From positions 16,431,632 through 16,495,631 of the forward strand of contig NC_089493.1 in NCBI RefSeq assembly GCF_036850765.1: a stretch of DNA of 64,000 nucleotides, in the 5' to 3' direction. Below, piece by piece: positions 1 to 11,463 of this stretch. The stretch comes from Saccopteryx bilineata. Its lineage: Eukaryota > Chordata > Mammalia > Chiroptera > Emballonuridae. The position numbers were made by a program, and so were the translations under genes. Positions within the stretch are counted from its first letter, which is position 1; the number at the start of each line of letters is the position of its first letter. The notes under the pieces were generated by a model. The model was not told the origin of the DNA, did no database searches, and was given only the letters and a program-made list of their open reading frames with translations.

Positions 1-219
1 ACAGAAAAACTCAGAGCGTACAGAAGAAAAACCTTCTACTCAGCATTTGTTTCCTTCCACTTTGCTTTCTTATTGGAGCTGGGAAATAAGCAAACAAGGA
101 AAATACATCTCCTCCTCCCAATTTTGTAAGACCCGGCCTCTAAATTATCCAGTACTGGAATCATTTGCATGTCCATAGGCTGTTCTAGATAAACTTACTC
201 CACCCCAGTTCTCTAGTCT

Positions 220-325
220 CTCTCTTCTTTTTCTCCCACTCTCTCTCTCTCTCTCTTTGTCTCTTTCTCTCTCTCTATCACACACACACATACACACATA
301 CAAACATGCACACACACACACACAA
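220..325. repeat. (TC)n followed by (CA)n microsatellite
   Basis: A CT-rich run (mostly CTCTCT with short interruptions) passes into a CA-rich run with CATA interruptions. It is a compound microsatellite with no coding signal. Such tracts are common in mammalian intergenic DNA. Confidence 0.9.
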
Positions 326-559
326 CTTAAAAAGAGAGAATATATACATGAAAGCTATATGCATACCCAAATACATTTACAAGTTCTTTTTCATTGACAT
401 ACTATTATTCTAAAACTGTTTTTTTCACTTAATTTATCATAAACATTTAATTTTTTTTAAATTTGTCCTAATGAAGATTTGTTAATAAAATAGAAATATA
501 ACATTATACTGTTCAACAAAAACACAGAACATCAAACTTCATTTTGACCTCAATTTAGA

Positions 560-978
560 TGCTATAGTTTGAATTGTATCCCTTTCAACATTGTATGTGG
601 AAATCCTAACTGCCAGGACCTCAGAATGTGACCTTATTTGGAGATAGGGTGTTTACAGAGATAATCAAGTTAAAGTAAGTTTGCTGGAGTGGACTCCAAT
701 CTAATATGACTGGTGCCCTTATAGAAATGGGAAATTTAGAAACAAAGATATAGACAGAAGGAATATAAGATAGAAACAGGGAGAGAACACATCTACAAGC
801 CAAGGAAAGGGGCCAGGCACAGATCACTTACTTCCTCACTGCCCTCAGAAGAAACGAACTTTGCTAGCATCTTGATCTTGAACTTTTGGCCTCCGGAACT
901 GCAAAACACTACATTTCTATTGTTTGAGCCATCTATTTGTAGTACATTTTTAAATGACAGTCCCAGTGAGCTAATACA
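560..978 (+). mobile_element. MLT1A-like MaLR solo LTR
   Basis: The block begins TGCTATAGTTTGAATTGTAT and ends CTAATACA, giving the TG...CA ends of an LTR. Internal landmarks match my memory of the mammal-wide MLT1/MST family: 'aatgtgaccttatttggaga', 'ccaatctaatatgactggtg', 'cttgatcttgaacttttggc' and 'ctccggaactgcaaaacac'. The flanks TTAGA and TAAGA could be a decayed 5-bp target duplication. No internal retroviral sequence is attached, so this looks like a solo LTR. The subfamily is assigned from memory. Confidence 0.75.
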
Positions 979-1779
979 TAAGAAATAAATTATAAAAAAA
1001 ATAGACCAAAATATCAAAGTAGTTTAACACCACAAGGTTTATGTGATTGTCTACTTCTATGTAATTTTCTATAATCCCTAAAATTTCTCTAATAAGAACA
1101 TATGATTTTCATAAAAGGCAGTATTTTTCAAATGTCAAATATATAAAGCCTAAACCTTGAAAGTTTTCTGGGCTTGGCAAGACACGTCAGTCACGAGGGC
1201 AAGACATTTTATTTAGAAATGTACAGCTAAAACAGAATCTTCAAATCTCACAGGCCCAGCTTCATAGAAAAATCACTCCTTGCCGACTCAGTTATTTTTC
1301 ATATTACTCTTCTGATAAAATATAGGAAGGAAGGGATTTTAAGTCTAACCTGAGGATAATCATTTTGTGGTTATCAGATGTAGAAAAAGAAAGAGTAAAT
1401 TTTGTAATGATTTTTTAGTTCTTTGACCAGATCCCTCCCATGATGACCAGAACCAGGAGATGAGCTCGAGGAATGTGATTAAATCCAAGGTGAGAACAGC
1501 AGGGCAGCCACGTCACTGCACAACCTTCTCCTTTGTCTGGAGCTAAGGCTCATGCAGTTCTTGGAATGTAGGTTCTTCTAGGCCTCAGGGAAGTCCAGTG
1601 GTGTCTTGAGCAGCTGCACTGAGGTGCACGCCATTGTGGTTACAACAGTGCCAGGAAAAGAATATCAGAGAGTTTGAGGGACACATCCACAAACTTCTGA
1701 AGGAAAAAGAGCTTTTCTTCTCCAGCCCTAAACTATATTTTGAAATTCTTTCAGTATACAATTCAGATGCCTTTTCTTG
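979..1779. other. No recognised feature
   Basis: AT-rich sequence with no long open frame, no recognisable repeat and no convincing splice-site pair that I can see. Probably unique or very old, decayed DNA. Confidence 0.5.
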
Positions 1780-1813
1780 AGTGTGTGTGTGTGTTTGTGA
1801 ATGTGTACGCTTG
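1780..1813 (+). repeat. (TG)n-rich tract
   Basis: A short run of TGTGTGTG with TTTG and AATG interruptions. Simple repeat only. Confidence 0.7.
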
Positions 1814-1899
1814 TGAGGTCACTGTATGGTGGTCACTCTGATGTCGCAAGTATATCAGATAATTCTGTCTTCAAAAGGCATCATGTCTTTCTCAGTGCA

Positions 1900-2040
1900 G
1901 GTGTTTGTCCATGCTCTTTTACTATGTGGAACACCTCCCACCCACTCCGAGAAGTTAGTTAACTTCCAATCTTTTCAAATGTGTATCAGGAGTTCCCCTC
2001 CCCCTTGAAATCTTCCATAAATCTCATAAAAGAGTCATGT
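1900..2040 (+). repeat. Possible L2-type remnant
   Basis: The stretch 'gtccatgctcttttactatg' followed by 'gaacacctcccacccactcc' resembles the mammalian L2 3' region in general layout. It is highly diverged and could be chance. I record it only as a tentative explanation for this block. Confidence 0.25.
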
Positions 2041-2467
2041 AACCCTGGAAAAAAAAAAGCTCCACATACTGTAACAAACTTCCATAAAATATCAATACAT
2101 TATACCTTTAAATTTTACTTGGGCAAACTCCTGAGAAAGCAGTAACTGTTTATTATTATTATTTACATAATTTTGGCAGCTAGTATGCTATATGCTGCTT
2201 AAAAAACATCGAGTATATCTATTTTGAAAAATGCTTGTGCATTAAGAAGTATCTTGAAGTGCGATGCATTAAAATTGAGAGAACCCAGAAGAAAGCAAGA
2301 AGTTTAAAAAGTAGGTGTAAGTAAGCTGCAAATAGACATACTTGCAAAAACACTTACTGAATATGTTTTTTTTTTAATTTAAAAATGTGGTTTTCATAAG
2401 TTATCTTGGTACTGCAGGATTTAAGAATAAGAAAGTTATTAAAGATGGAAAGATGTCCTTAACTGAC

Positions 2468-2561
2468 GTTCTGCATGCTGAAGAAGCATTTGTAACTTAA
2501 TGAAGGGCATTGCGGCTCCTCCAACCAAAACTCCCAGGCCAGCCAAGGAGAAGAAAATGAT
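2468..2561 (-). other. Candidate coding exon (unproven)
   Basis: Read on the minus strand, a good acceptor (a pyrimidine-rich run ending TTGTGTTTTCAG) precedes 94 bases. One frame begins IIFFSLAGLGVLVGGAAMPF and continues KLQMLLQHAE. The hydrophobic stretch could be a membrane segment. A weak donor (AAC/GTCAGT) follows. The protein is not recognised and no neighbouring exon was identified. It may equally be a chance frame or a fragment of a dead gene. Confidence 0.2.
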
Positions 2562-2668
2562 CTGAAAACACAATGAGCGGGAAACAAGGCAAGATCTTTT
2601 CCAGACTGAACACACAGTTTAAGCTGTAAGAGGATTGAAGACATGACTAAACTCCATTGTCTCAAAAG

Positions 2669-4230
2669 GAGACCTTCAAATACCTAATTAATTTTTCATT
2701 TGTTTTATGGCTCTAGCAGCTGTTACATTTTTCATATAGATTAGCTCGTCACTGAAGTGAAGGAGGAAAAAAATTTCTTTGGTGAGATTTTCGAATTAAA
2801 ATACTTGAGGCGACATAAAAAAAAAGGTATGATTTGTGCAGTCCAGAATGCTCTAGTTCTCCCACCTCATAATCTGCATGTTAATATCCCATGATTTAAA
2901 TATAAATACAGATAAGGCATTTGAACTTTTTTTAGGGGAGAAACAGAGTGCGGTATTATAGGAATGAATTTCTATATCCTTCATTAATTTCCAGACAGGT
3001 CACTGAGCTCAGGTGAATACCTTTAATGATCAAGTCAGTTTTTGGTTTTTATTTACTAATTATTAAAGGGAAAAATTGGCTTTGAACTTAAAAAAAATAC
3101 TGGATAAAGAGAAACAGTGAGAAAAGTGATGAAATATGACTAAGACATGGGCTTAACGGATATCTCCAAGGGTCTCTGACCATCTTGTCACCAGAGTAGG
3201 GATTTGTCATATAAAGTGATAGCAAATTATTTCTCCCAGAAAGGTAAGTCAGTACTTGTCAGCCATCTTGTGTACCTCTCACCTTAACAGCAGGCAAATC
3301 TATGTGGAATGATCAACATTTTCTCCTTGTCTCTACTTCCCTTCGTAGAGAACTGCTCCAACTTACCATCTTGCAGAGTGGGGTCTTGTCCTGAGGAACA
3401 CATTGCTACCTACTTCCCTTTCCCCACCTCCTGCCAGCTGCCTAATTCAACCAAGAGTTGAATTGAAGGTAGACTTTTAACTCATAGAGGTGAATCAGGT
3501 CAATAATCTGGTCCAGAAGCAACCAGGTGAGTTAGTTGCGATCTCTGCATGAGCATGTCCACAAGATGCGGGGCCTTGTGGAAGGAAGCCAGTTGGGCAG
3601 CCAGGTGAAAGTCTGAGTAAAAAGAACATGCTGGCCTCAGGGTGAGGGTGGAACATGACGTCTGTAGCCACTGATGTACCGGCTGCTGTGACCAGCCTAG
3701 CTTAACCTTGACCACACTTCTCTGTCCTTGTGAAATCTTCATGATCTTCCAAAAACAGTTACTTTTAAAAAAATACTAAAAGAAACATAATTTTCAATAG
3801 TTTTTTTTTCTCTTATAACATCTGATTTGTGGGTAAGACAGTAGTCCAGCAAACTCAATTTTGTTTTATTTTACTTTTTTTCAAGAGAATCTATAAGTGG
3901 AAGTAAAAAAAAAATGAGACAGCTAATAAGAATTTTTGAAATGAGATAATATATGGCAAAAAAAAGAAGTCAGAAAAATATATAATTTATCAAAGGTCAG
4001 CTGTATGATAGCAAGTATGTTAGATACTTGTAAATAAATTGATATAGTTTAATATTCACAATCATGCCACAAATGGAATTATAATACCAATATTTTTCAG
4101 AAAGAAAAACTGAGGTTTAGAGATATTAGGTGGCTTTTACAGACGTAAAATCCAGAATTTTCTAATTAGAAATGCATGCTATTTTCTCTAAACTACTATA
4201 CACATAGAGGTCAAATAAATGGTTATGAAA
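2669..4230. other. No recognised feature
   Basis: AT-rich DNA with scattered A-runs. A faint MIR-like segment may lie near 4080-4180 ('aaaactgaggtttagagata'), too diverged to call. The longest frame, 3500-3742 on the minus strand, has no recognisable family signature. Confidence 0.45.
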
Positions 4231-4234
4231 TGCG

Positions 4235-4345
4235 ATTTTTGATTTTGGGTGGTAAACACACAGGGTAATATACAGATGATTTAGCATCGAAACTGTATAA
4301 TTTTATTAACCAATTTTACACCAATAATTTTATTTTTAAAAGTAT
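4235..4345 (+). mobile_element. L1 3'-end fragment
   Basis: The phrases 'gggtggtaaacacacagggt', 'aatatacagatgatttagca' and 'gtataattttattaaccaat' are those of the 3'UTR end of an older mammalian L1. The same phrases recur at 56590-56680 and 35805-35845. Only the last ~100 bp are recognisable, typical of a 5'-truncated insertion. Confidence 0.65.
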
Positions 4346-7300
4346 GCCTCATGTTGATAATGAAAAGCAGATTTATATGGGCTGTGGGCCAAGGCATTGG
4401 GCCATAGTTCCCAGAATTGTTAGTCCTGTAGGTCACCAATAGGGTTAAATAGTCTTTATTGGTTTTATTTTATATATCTGTAAATGGTTTCCAGGGATCA
4501 CTTGAGAATTCAATTATTTCCCCCTAAATATCTAAGTATTTTTCTCTAAATATAGGAAGAGAGTGCTCTCAAACCTAACTTCTACAGCCTTTTTCTTTTC
4601 ACAACCATAAAATATGTATACATGGAAAAATCCTATACTGATTATAACAGTAATTTTGAAACCCTGGTATCTAAATGGCTTCTAGAAACCAGTTCTTTTT
4701 TGAGCAATAACTATAATCCCAAATTACTCTGGAGATGTTACTCAAAATTAGTTATAATGTTCAACTTTCTTCAGTCACTCATTCAGTGACTTGGAAAAAG
4801 AGACATTTATAAAATTTTCTAACTTTATGAAAAGCCTCTACCATCAAGTATCAAAATTTAAGATTAAATGAAACAAATCCTTTATAAAGAGATCACAATT
4901 TACTTCTGCTTGTTATAAAATGCATATCTAGAATCAGATTTTATCTAAAAACTCTTCTTATTCTCTACTTATGAATGGTATATTTGCATGACTCCATGAA
5001 TGTGTATTCCTGTAAAGAACTCGTTCTAAGCAGCTACCTACTTGCCTGGTGAAGAACTTAAAATATTATAGCTTGAAAAGACAGCAAATACTTTATTTAG
5101 TTTTTGAGAATGTAAAAATTGCCTTGCCAGGATTCTTTCTACTCTTTCTAGAATAATTGAAGGGCTCTTCCATATTATGCAGATACAAGATAACTAGGCA
5201 TCATGAGGCAGGCACTTTATGATCTAATGAAGGTCACTCTTTAAAAACCCTTGGTAGCAGTGCTGATCCCTGGGGAAGTCACTGGTATATTTGCATAAAG
5301 TTAAATTAACCTCTTGGGAGGAGAGAGATGATTTCTGTAACCTTTTTCCTTTTGAAGTTCAATGTTATTAGAAACTTTTTTAATGAAATGGGATGATACT
5401 TCCTGAAGTGTTTTAATAGGGAATAACTCAGAGAACACCAGAGGATAAACTGCTCAGCAAATGATATCTGAACTTGTGACAGGAAGTAGATGTTTGGGTG
5501 TGAACAGTTGGGAGGTTTGGGATCATATAAGAGAAGGAAAATGTAGACAAAGAGAAGGAGAAGAGGAACAGGTATGTGTGGATGGTGAGAAAGTGTGCGT
5601 ATCTTGAATGTGTCTGTGTGTCTGTGTGTAGAGTTATAACTCATTAAAGAACAAGTTCCAGTTCATGTGGCCAAGAGTAGAATTCCCTAGGGTGTGACCA
5701 GTTTGAAACAGTGGCAGTGTTTTCAAAATAAGGATTGACCACATCAGTGTGAAGTAAAAGACACATTAATGATACAAAGGTTGATTATAATTATAGCCTA
5801 TTTAGGTATCAGAATCGAAAAATTTCCCTATTCAGTAGTAGACAAGTGTTTGTTATGCAAGTTATGATTATCTTTCAATAATAAAACTGAACGGCTAATA
5901 AATAGAAGAAACCAGTAGTGAACTATCAAAGTCTTCAATTATAAGACCCTCTTGGAAATAAGAAACAGGCCTGAATATTTAGAGATTTTAAAAAACATGG
6001 TTGAATATCTTACCATTTACGACAACATGGATGGATATTTGCATTTTGTCAACAAATAGAAATGTGACAATTATCAGGAATGGTAAATTCACAACGAAAA
6101 ATGGGATAGTTATTGGGAATAAAAAATTCATACTTTCCTTTATCAAATTCAGTCTTCTACATTGATATATTTGATCAAAATAAGCCATCTGCAGAACTTG
6201 CTGATTTGAAATTGATGTAGAGGGGGCGTAATGGGAATGTTTGGAAAGTCTTTCATCAGGGTAGCTGAAAGACTGCAGGAGTACGGTTTCATAGGCTCCC
6301 AAGATAAATTGATAAAAGACCAGAACGCAGATGAAGAGGAAGCATCTGAGAAGCATGCAGATCCCACAGGGCCCTGCTTGGACCAGGATCAATTCCATGG
6401 CTGTTATAAGGCAGGTCATATATACAGGAAGAGCAGGAATCCTTTTTCATCATAATTTCCTCAAAAGCTTGAAATCTCTGCATTTCAGGTCATAAGAAAC
6501 AATAGTTTTCAGGCTGAAAATAATGTATTTTATTTTTTAAGAATATGTTTATTTCTCAGCTCCCAAAGAAGGCCAACGATGAACACCTTCCAGAAGGAGT
6601 CAAAGGTCTGAGAGTTGAGATGCAAATGTAAGAATTATAGAAATAATGAGATGTCCATTAGAATGGTCAGACCAAAAATATGGTGTTGTTAGAGGTTCTC
6701 AGGCAAAGCTATTACCTTCATTTTGCACAAATAAGATGCAACTAGACAGAATTCACAGAATTCTGCTTTGACAGAAGACTGAAAAGGTCTCAGCACATCA
6801 ATGTTGTTTCTCCTTTGAAAGGCATAAAATACTTTCCATCCTTCAGGTCAACCAGAAAGAAACGTTTAACCTCCTTAAAATAAACAACCTCAAGGTATTT
6901 CACCTCCAACTTGCACTCTGTCTAAGGAGGATTAGATAAACTAGAATGCGTTTAGTAGCATGTTATAGATACACAACACAATACTTTTTAAAAGAAATAA
7001 TTGACACAGTAGCAGAAAATAGCATTTCAAGCTTCTGAAAACAGGGCAGAGCTGGTTACTTCCGAATGCCACTGAGCACCCAGTTTCCTTTCATCTCTGC
7101 TCCGCACTTCTGTTCGCAACCTAAGGCTGATTCTCCCCGTGCTGGTGTGACAGCTGCCAGTAACAACCAAGGTTGTTGGCATCCTCACTCATGATTAACA
7201 GGAACAAATGTTTTCGTCTTCCAGTCGTCAGACAAAAAATCTTGACCTATACCACTTATTTGATAAGCCTAGGGTACTATTCTTCTTCTGAACCAATTAC

Positions 7301-7470
7301 TGTGGCATCACTAGTTTTAGTTGCCAAGTACTCATATCCCTCTATAGCCTATGTTTTCCTCAATTATATCACATAATAAATGTATCTATAATCTATATAA
7401 TTTTGCCTCCATGATGTCTAGCCTAGAATCTGGTCTTCAGGAGGTATTCATGAAATTTGACAAATGAATG
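4346..7470. other. Mostly unassigned; possible short L1 scrap near 5998
   Basis: No gene is supported. At about 5998-6045 the phrase 'tcttaccatttacgacaaca' followed by 'tggatggat' matches the end of L1 ORF2 in the sense orientation. The 143-codon minus frame at 5988-6419 overlaps this scrap and has no known signature. The remainder is AT-rich with a short TG-rich tract near 5600-5630. Confidence 0.4.
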
Positions 7471-7523
7471 AATGCTTGAGTGCTTGGATGAATGAATGAA
7501 TGAATGAATGAATGAATGAATGA
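7462..7523 (+). repeat. (ATGA)n tetranucleotide repeat
   Basis: Uninterrupted GAATGAATGAATGAATGA units occupy about 7490-7523 with imperfect units just before. A simple tetranucleotide microsatellite. Confidence 0.9.
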
Positions 7524-8026
7524 AACTATAAATTGGTGCAATCAAAGATAAATGCATGCCATAAATTATAACAGGCAAGGATAGAAATAAGAGACCTACG
7601 GTCTTTGGCTTTCAAAATGGCACTATTTCCTTGACACTTTACACAAATAACACATTATAATGAATTGTGTTTGTCAGTTACAAGCACACACAGTTTCCGA
7701 CAGATCTTTGAGATGCACAGGAGCACATGGCTCAGCCCCAAAGTCAGATGTCCGGAGTATGGCTAAGAGAGAATTCCCATTCTCTCAGTGACAAATTTCA
7801 GAAAGCTTTTTGTTTAATCACCATGAAGTTGTCATGGTCTTGGTTACTAAGTGTTGTTGGTCAAGCTTCTTTAGCTCCAACTTTGTCTTAGAGAAAAACA
7901 TATAGATATAGCTTTGTTGTAAAAGAGTTTAAAGTTTTTGTAAGATTATTGCTGTTCAGAAACATAATTTTTCTATAAAGTAACTGTTAATACCTTGTTG
8001 CCAAGCATTTTAATTATACTTGTTTA

Positions 8027-8268
8027 GATTAGTGGTTCTCACTTGGAGGTGATTTTGCCACTATTTCCCTCTGGAGACATTTCTAATTGTCCCCTGGAGA
8101 CACATTTAGTTGTCATTAATTGGGGAGTAAAGGATGCTGCTGGCATCTAGCGGGCAGAGACCAAGGATGTGGCTCAATATCCTACACTGCACAGGACAAC
8201 CCTTAATACCTAAAATATTTCTGACCCAAAATGCCAACAGTGGCAAAGTTGTGAAATCCTGGTTTAGA
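8027..8268 (+). mobile_element. MER20 (hAT-Charlie nonautonomous DNA transposon)
   Basis: Starts 'tagtggttctcacttggagg' and ends '...gttgtgaaatcctggttt', the imperfect terminal inverted repeats of MER20. Internal landmarks 'ggcatctagcgggcagagac', 'cctacactgcacaggacaac' and 'cccaaaatgccaacagtggc' fit the family consensus as I remember it. It is close to the family's full length of about 220 bp. MER20 copies in other placental mammals have been reported to serve as enhancers; nothing here tests that. Confidence 0.85.
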
Positions 8269-8484
8269 AGTATTAGAACCCTTTAGTCTCATAATATTAA
8301 TATTTACTTATTTATAAGAGATGATGATTGAAGAAAGTTGAAAGACAAAAAGGAATATTTTTATAGCAGACTAAAGAGAAAAGGTATGAGTCTGAATGAA
8401 TAGTCCATGGGAATTAGGAGATCCACCTATCTAGAATGATATCAGGGAAGTTTGAAAATACCTTCTTACAAAACTTTCTACACA

Positions 8485-8852
8485 CCCTGGCCGGTTGGCT
8501 CAGTGGTAGAGCATCAGCCTGGCATGTAGAGGTCCCGGGTTCGATTCCTGGCCAGGGCACACAGGAGAAGCGCCCATCTCCCTCTCCTTCCTCTCTGTCT
8601 CTCTCTTCCCCTCCCGCAGCCAAGGCTCCATTGGAGCAAAGATGGCCTGGGCACTGGGGATGGCTCCTTAGCCTCTGCCCCAGGTGCTAGAGTGGCTCTG
8701 GTCGCAGCAGAGCGACGCCCCAGAGGGGCAGAGCATTGCCCCCTGGTGGGCGTGCCGGGTGGATCCCACTCGGGCGCATGCGGGCGTCTGTCTGACTGTC
8801 TCTCCCCATTTCTAGCTTCAGAAAAATACAAAGAAAACAAAAAAAACAAAAC
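8485..8852 (+). mobile_element. Long bat tRNA-derived SINE, copy 1
   Basis: The tRNA-like head has an A box in 'tggctcagtggtagagc' and a B box in 'gggttcgattcc', followed by a body that ends in 'gcttcagaaaaatacaaag' and an A-rich tail. Flanking direct repeats (8470-8484 and 8853-8867, aaaactttctacaca with one mismatch) mark it as an L1-mobilised insertion. It carries the CTCF-like motif on its minus strand at 8734-8749. Confidence 0.93.
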
Positions 8853-8879
8853 AAAACTTTCCACACAGTCTGTAATATT

Positions 8880-9110
8880 GTTATTATGGTTTGAGGTTGT
8901 CACTCAAAATTCATATGTTGAAGTGCTAAACTCCCAGTTGTTAGAATGTGTCCTCTTTCGAAGGTAGGGTATGCATAGATGTAATCAAGTTACAATGAGG
9001 TATTAGTGTGAGCCCCAATCCAATGTAACTCCCACTTATAAAAAGGGAAATTTAGACTCACAGACACACAAGGGGAACAAGGTAAAAATGGATTGTCATT
9101 TACACACTAG
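8880..9110 (+). mobile_element. MLT1-like LTR, 5' part
   Basis: The phrases 'caaaattcatatgttgaagt', 'ccccaatccaatgtaactcc' and 'ataaaaagggaaatttagac' are MaLR LTR landmarks. The 3' part of what looks like the same LTR resumes near 10285. The LTR therefore appears to be split by the intervening ~1.1 kb. Confidence 0.7.
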
Positions 9111-9496
9111 GAAGAGAGTCTCATAACAAATCTTTCCCTCTGTTACAATAATATGTTATAGAAATTAAATATATAGAAATACAGAAAAATATAGAAGATA
9201 TATAGAAATAAATTAGTGTATAATATTAAACGCCATTAAGGCAAGTGAATAAGGTTACACCGTCTGGGTGGGAGCTAATCTCGTGTGTACAGATATGATA
9301 GGCAGAGTATACCCTCTACGCAGGGCCCAGTCAGTGTGTGTGTGTGAAATTATATATAGATAAAATGAGCTCCCTGCAAGAAACTCCCCAAAAGTAGCTT
9401 GGTGTGATAATCCCGTAGATTAACACCTGTTAGAAGTCATATGCTAAAAAGGGTACTTAAATTGAGGAGGCCCCAGCTGCAGTCAGTAGTCCACAC

Positions 9497-9500
<4 letters not shown>

Positions 9501-9561
<61 letters not shown>
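9501..9561. repeat. (TA)n microsatellite in a SINE tail
   Basis: About 60 bases of uninterrupted TATATA lie where the reversed A-rich tail of SINE copy 2 is expected. It has probably expanded from the tail. It generates spurious IYIYIY reading frames on the minus strand. Confidence 0.95.
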
Positions 9562-9563
<2 letters not shown>

Positions 9564-9922
9564 TGTATTTTTCTGAAGCTGGAAATCGGGAGAGACAGAC
9601 AGACTTCCGCATGCGCCTGACCGGGATCCACCCAGCACGCCCACCAGGGGGCAATGCTCTGCTCCTCCGGGGCGTCGCTCTGTTGCGACCAGAGCCACTC
9701 TAGCGCCTGGGGCAGAGGCCAAGGAGCCATCCCCAGCGCCTGGGCCATCTTTTTGCTCCAATGGAGCCTTGGCTGCGGGAGGGGAAGAGAGAGACAGAGA
9801 GGAAGGAGGGGGGGGTGGAGAAGCAGATGGGCGCTTCTCCTGTGTGCCCTGGCCGGGAATCGAACCCGGGACTTCTGCACTCCAGGCCGATGCTCTACCA
9901 CTGAGCCAACCGGCCAGGGCTG
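9503..9922 (-). mobile_element. Long bat tRNA-derived SINE, copy 2
   Basis: Reverse-oriented: tail first, then the body, ending in the tRNA-like head ('gaatcgaacccgggacttct', 'taccactgagccaaccggcc'). A 12-bp duplication cacactccaata flanks it at 9491-9502 and 9923-9934. The body has a single copy of the GGGGC-rich block and a CTCF-like motif at 9641-9656. The head is well preserved, suggesting a fairly recent insertion. Confidence 0.95.
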
Positions 9923-10284
9923 CACACTCCAATACTGAATGTGGACTGTCTCCATGCCATTCTGACCAAGGACAGCCAAGAGGAGCATGCCGATGGGGCC
10001 CCATGAAGCTGTACCCAGGCATGCCATAGGATCTGTGAGTAATAAACTGCGGGTGTGATACTTGCAACTAACTTGTGTGTCAGTCGTGTTTTTCTTTCAG
10101 TGGCAGTTCATCTTGGTACTATTAAGTAGAATCCTCATAGCTGCCTCAAGAGCAGTCTCTAGGAAGCCACCAGCCCTGCTGTGAAGCAGGAGTGCCCCAC
10201 TGTGTGGGGGAGTTGAATCAGAGATGCCTGATCCACATAGAGTGCAGGTTCTACTGGGACACCCTCATAACCCTCTGCAGGAAT

Positions 10285-10410
10285 AAACCCACCAACATTT
10301 TAATTTTGGACTTCTAGCATCCAGAACTGTGAGATTAAACACTTTCTGTTATGTAGGCGACCCAGTTTGTGGTACTTGGTCACCACAGCTCAAACAGAGT
10401 AACAAGATGA
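10285..10410 (+). mobile_element. MLT1-like LTR, 3' part
   Basis: The phrases 'ttttggacttctagcatcca', 'gaactgtgagattaaacact' and 'cccagtttgtggtacttggt' are those of the 3' third of a MaLR LTR. With 8880-9110 it makes one element split by later insertion. Confidence 0.72.
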
Positions 10411-11282
10411 GAAAGGCAATTTTTTACGTAAAAGGATCTTCAACTTTAGGATTCCTATGTTAAAAGCAGAACACTCTAACATGGGGCACATGTGCATTGT
10501 CAGACGTAATATTTTTATGAAACATAGTCTATAAGATTGTTTTAAATATGGCAAATAATCAGAAGGAAATAAATGTATTGCTACCAGGAAGAATAAGGGA
10601 GGGGGATTCTTGGGAGATGTTAGAGAAGAGACGAGAAATAGGAAGAAAGAAAAGGGATGCCAGCCAAAAAATGTCAACAGGTGAAGGCGGCCCTGGGAAA
10701 GGGATGGGGGTAGTGGTGAAGGACGGACTTGGGTCATATCAGATGTGTTTCCCCTTGGGAAGCACTGAGTGAGGACGAAGACCATGAGCTCCCGAGTTAC
10801 ACTGGAGTTTACATCCTTGTTAGGTCACATAGTACATATGTGAATCTGCATTAAGTTCCTAACCTTTCTGATTTTTAATGGCAATAAAGGTCTCCTGTGC
10901 AAGGCTGACTTCTCCATTAGGCACAGTGCCTGGAGCCTGAAATACTTTTAGGGACCAATAAACATGTTTTAATTTACTTTCAAATCAGAGGGAAAAAAAA
11001 ATTCAATGAACATTTAAGCCAAAACATGTTTTAATATATATATTATGAAGTGTATTTGCCTATGTACCAATTTAGTTATAAAATATACTGTATAGAATTT
11101 GTTATGGGGGAAAGGGCCCATAAAAATCCTGATTTGAGGAGCTGAGATGAGGAGGTTGAACCAGATCAGATACCACTCCACATCCTGAGAACACACCAGA
11201 GGGTAGCTAGATCTTAGGTCTTCTTTACTACATGCTATGCATGTATTTTCTATCTTCTCTGGTTATTGCTGTGGGTTTTATT
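10411..11282. other. No recognised feature
   Basis: Unique-looking sequence. Open frames at 10390-10785 (minus) and 10548-10772 (plus) overlap each other on opposite strands and show no family signature, so neither is annotated as a gene. Confidence 0.5.
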
Positions 11283-11463
11283 ATGTGCCAGGCATTATTC
11301 TAAGTGGTTTACATACCTGGATTCATTGAATTCTCACAGTGTCTCTCTGAGAGGGGACTAATGCCATTTCCGCTTTACCAAAGAAAAAACTGAAACATGA
11401 AAGACTTGAAGCAACCTTTCCAAGTTCACAGGCTTGGAAATGGCCAGGCTAGACTTTGAAGGA
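11283..11463 (+). mobile_element. MIR SINE
   Basis: The run 'tatgtgccaggcattattct' followed by 'aagtggtttacatacctgga', 'gaaaaaactgaaacatgaaa' and '...ttccaagttcacaggc' follows the MIR core in order. Divergence is high, as expected for this mammal-wide family. Confidence 0.75.

Larger units (their letters stand above)
9130..10120 (+). mobile_element. LTR-like block inserted in the MLT1-like LTR
   Basis: Between the two halves of the MLT1-like LTR lies sequence of a different kind. It has a possible TATA-like 'gggtacttaaatt' near 9450, a polyadenylation signal in 'gagtaataaactgcg' near 10036-10050, then a short TG/TC-rich run ending '...ttttctttca' near 10100. That order fits U3-R-U5 of an endogenous retroviral LTR. 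No internal retroviral genes are seen and the ends are not precisely defined. A SINE interrupts it at 9503-9922. Family unknown. Confidence 0.4.

Noticed and set aside
5306..5644. 112-codon minus-strand frame
   Set aside because: Low-complexity, hydrophobic translation of AT-rich DNA with no family signature.
5988..6419. 143-codon minus-strand frame with hydrophobic segments
   Set aside because: Its end overlaps an L1-like scrap at ~5998-6045, no start context or splice pair is convincing and the protein is not recognised.
8485..8560. tRNA-like sequence with A and B boxes
   Set aside because: It is the head of a SINE, followed directly by the SINE body and flanked by target duplications. 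The same applies to the other SINE heads, so no tRNA gene is annotated.
9437..10067. Overlapping 194-196-codon minus-strand frames with IYIYIY runs
   Set aside because: They are translations of a reversed SINE and its (TA)n tail, not genes. Similar frames occur at every long SINE copy.
10390..10785. 131-codon minus-strand frame overlapped by a 74-codon plus-strand frame
   Set aside because: Opposite-strand overlap with no recognisable domain in either; treated as chance.
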